A stretch of DNA of 31,052 bases, taken from positions 1-31,052 of IMG/VR virus record IMGVR_UViG_3300020454_000045; one strand, given 5' to 3'. The stretch's first letter is position 1; the number at the start of each line of letters is the position of its first letter. Position numbers and translations under genes: made by a program. The notes beneath the pieces are model-generated. The model was not told where the DNA came from. It saw only the letters and a list, made by a program, of their open reading frames with translations, and did no database searches. Source of the stretch: a virus. Below, one piece after another: positions 30,345 through 31,052 of this stretch.

Positions 30345-30888
30345 TTATATCAGAGTCTTTGATAACGCTATACCCAAAAGTGTTTGTAAAGTTGCTATTG
30401 ATTTATTTGAAAAAGAAAAAGATTTAGAAGAGTGGGACAGGCAAGGTCGTCCACAATTTCAGCAATACAATATAACTTCTCACTTAGAGAAAGGACATAA
30501 TGATTGGGATCAAATTCAAAATGCCCTTATAGAATCTGCTCATCACTATGGTAAAAAGTATATGGATGAGTGTGATTGTTCAGAGTTCTTTCCTGCACAG
30601 AGTTCACTAGAAGAATTTAGAATGAAAAAGTATCGTAAAGGTACTGATGATAGATTTGATCGTCACGTTGATGTTGGAGATCATTCTAGTGCTAAAAGAT
30701 TTCTTGCTTTGTTTTGGTATTTGAATACTGTTACAGACGGTGGAGAAACTGTCTTTGGAGACTTGAAATACTCTGCAATCGAATGTAGACTATTAATGTT
30801 CCCACCACTATGGACTTTTCCTCACGCAGGACTTCCTGCTATCAGTGACGACAAGTACATCGTGGGTACATATTGTCATTATCTATGA
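30334..30888 (+). CDS. Prolyl 4-hydroxylase-type 2OG-Fe(II) oxygenase (6 of 6)
   Basis: 184 residues. H111-x-D113 (RHVDVGD), GGETVF at about 137-141, distal H164 (FPHAGLP) and K174 in the 2-oxoglutarate-binding position. True prolyl 4-hydroxylases also use lysine there. Same branch as the gene at 17529. It overlaps uvsX by 11 bases and the next gene by 4. Substrate unknown. Confidence 0.88.
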   Translation: MDHNYIRVFDNAIPKSVCKVAIDLFEKEKDLEEWDRQGRPQFQQYNITSHLEKGHNDWDQIQNALIESAHHYGKKYMDECDCSEFFPAQSSLEEFRMKKYRKGTDDRFDRHVDVGDHSSAKRFLALFWYLNTVTDGGETVFGDLKYSAIECRLLMFPPLWTFPHAGLPAISDDKYIVGTYCHYL

Positions 30889-31052
30889 ATATTTTTGTTA
30901 CAGATCCTGACCCTGTAAAGTCAGCACAAGTATTACCTGACAAACACATTGTCAAGATGCCACTAGAAACTTGTCAAATGCTTTCTATTGTTGCATCAGA
31001 TAAGTGGGGTCACGGTTATGGTGTTCTACCTAAACTAGACGGTGAACCATAC
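30885..31052 (+). CDS. Conserved phage protein (3'-truncated)
   Basis: The first 56 residues are visible; the frame is still open at the window end. It starts MNIFVTDPDPVKSAQVLPD, then KHIVKMPLETCQMLSIV. This KHxVKM...ETCQML pattern recurs in many phage proteins of unknown function. The ATG overlaps the upstream TGA. No function is claimed. Confidence 0.82.
   Translation, partial: MNIFVTDPDPVKSAQVLPDKHIVKMPLETCQMLSIVASDKWGHGYGVLPKLDGEPY

Overview
The window is a segment of a T4-like marine cyanophage genome (a cyanomyovirus of Synechococcus or Prochlorococcus). It carries the T4 core order gp23-gp3-uvsY-uvsW-gp55-gp47-gp46-gp45-gp44-gp62-regA-gp43-uvsX. Between these lie genes typical of cyanophages: cobS, a CobT-like protein, hsp20, a peptide deformylase and many 2OG-Fe(II) oxygenases. 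The DNA is AT-rich. Genes are packed head to tail, mostly on the + strand, joined by ATGA or TAATG overlaps. No tRNA, CRISPR array or insertion sequence was recognised. The phage assignment rests on protein motifs and gene order read by eye, not on a database search.

Layout. 1-1414: end of the major capsid gene, a strong terminator, a late-type promoter and gp3. 1418-8176: recombination and late-transcription genes (uvsY, uvsW, gp55, gp47, gp46) with small linker genes, including a 25-residue membrane peptide. 8169-9601: two tandem 2OG oxygenases, a zinc-ribbon protein and a small basic ORF. 9617-13122: a vWA/HExxH protein (CobT-like) and a MoxR/CobS AAA+ ATPase, each behind a similar hairpin-plus-leader module. 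13173-20288: the clamp and clamp-loader region (gp45, gp44, gp62, regA). It is interrupted by a DUF3310-like gene, three oxygenases, an endonuclease VII-like protein, a methyltransferase, a Dam-like methylase and a peptide deformylase.

20322-24757 is the least explained part. Six + strand genes encode mostly membrane-anchored proteins. They converge on three - strand genes, the only ones in the window, whose products carry signal peptides or look exported. The two sets meet tail to tail in a 221-bp antisense overlap, and the third - strand gene has no conventional start where its signal peptide needs one. I read this block as a candidate phage-encoded envelope or secretion module of unknown function.

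24900-31052: hsp20 behind a late-type promoter, a consensus sigma70 promoter with a palindrome at its start point, a cupin-like gene, a terminator, two small paralogous proteins, DNA polymerase gp43 (TTG start), uvsX, a sixth 2OG oxygenase, and the start of a conserved phage gene that runs off the end.

How the parts fit. UvsX/UvsY/UvsW with gp46/gp47 would run recombination-dependent replication. Gp43 with gp45 and gp44/gp62 is the replisome core. Gp55 with gp45 would switch on late promoters such as those before gp3 and hsp20. RegA would down-regulate early messages. The remaining genes probably tune host metabolism and protein maturation.
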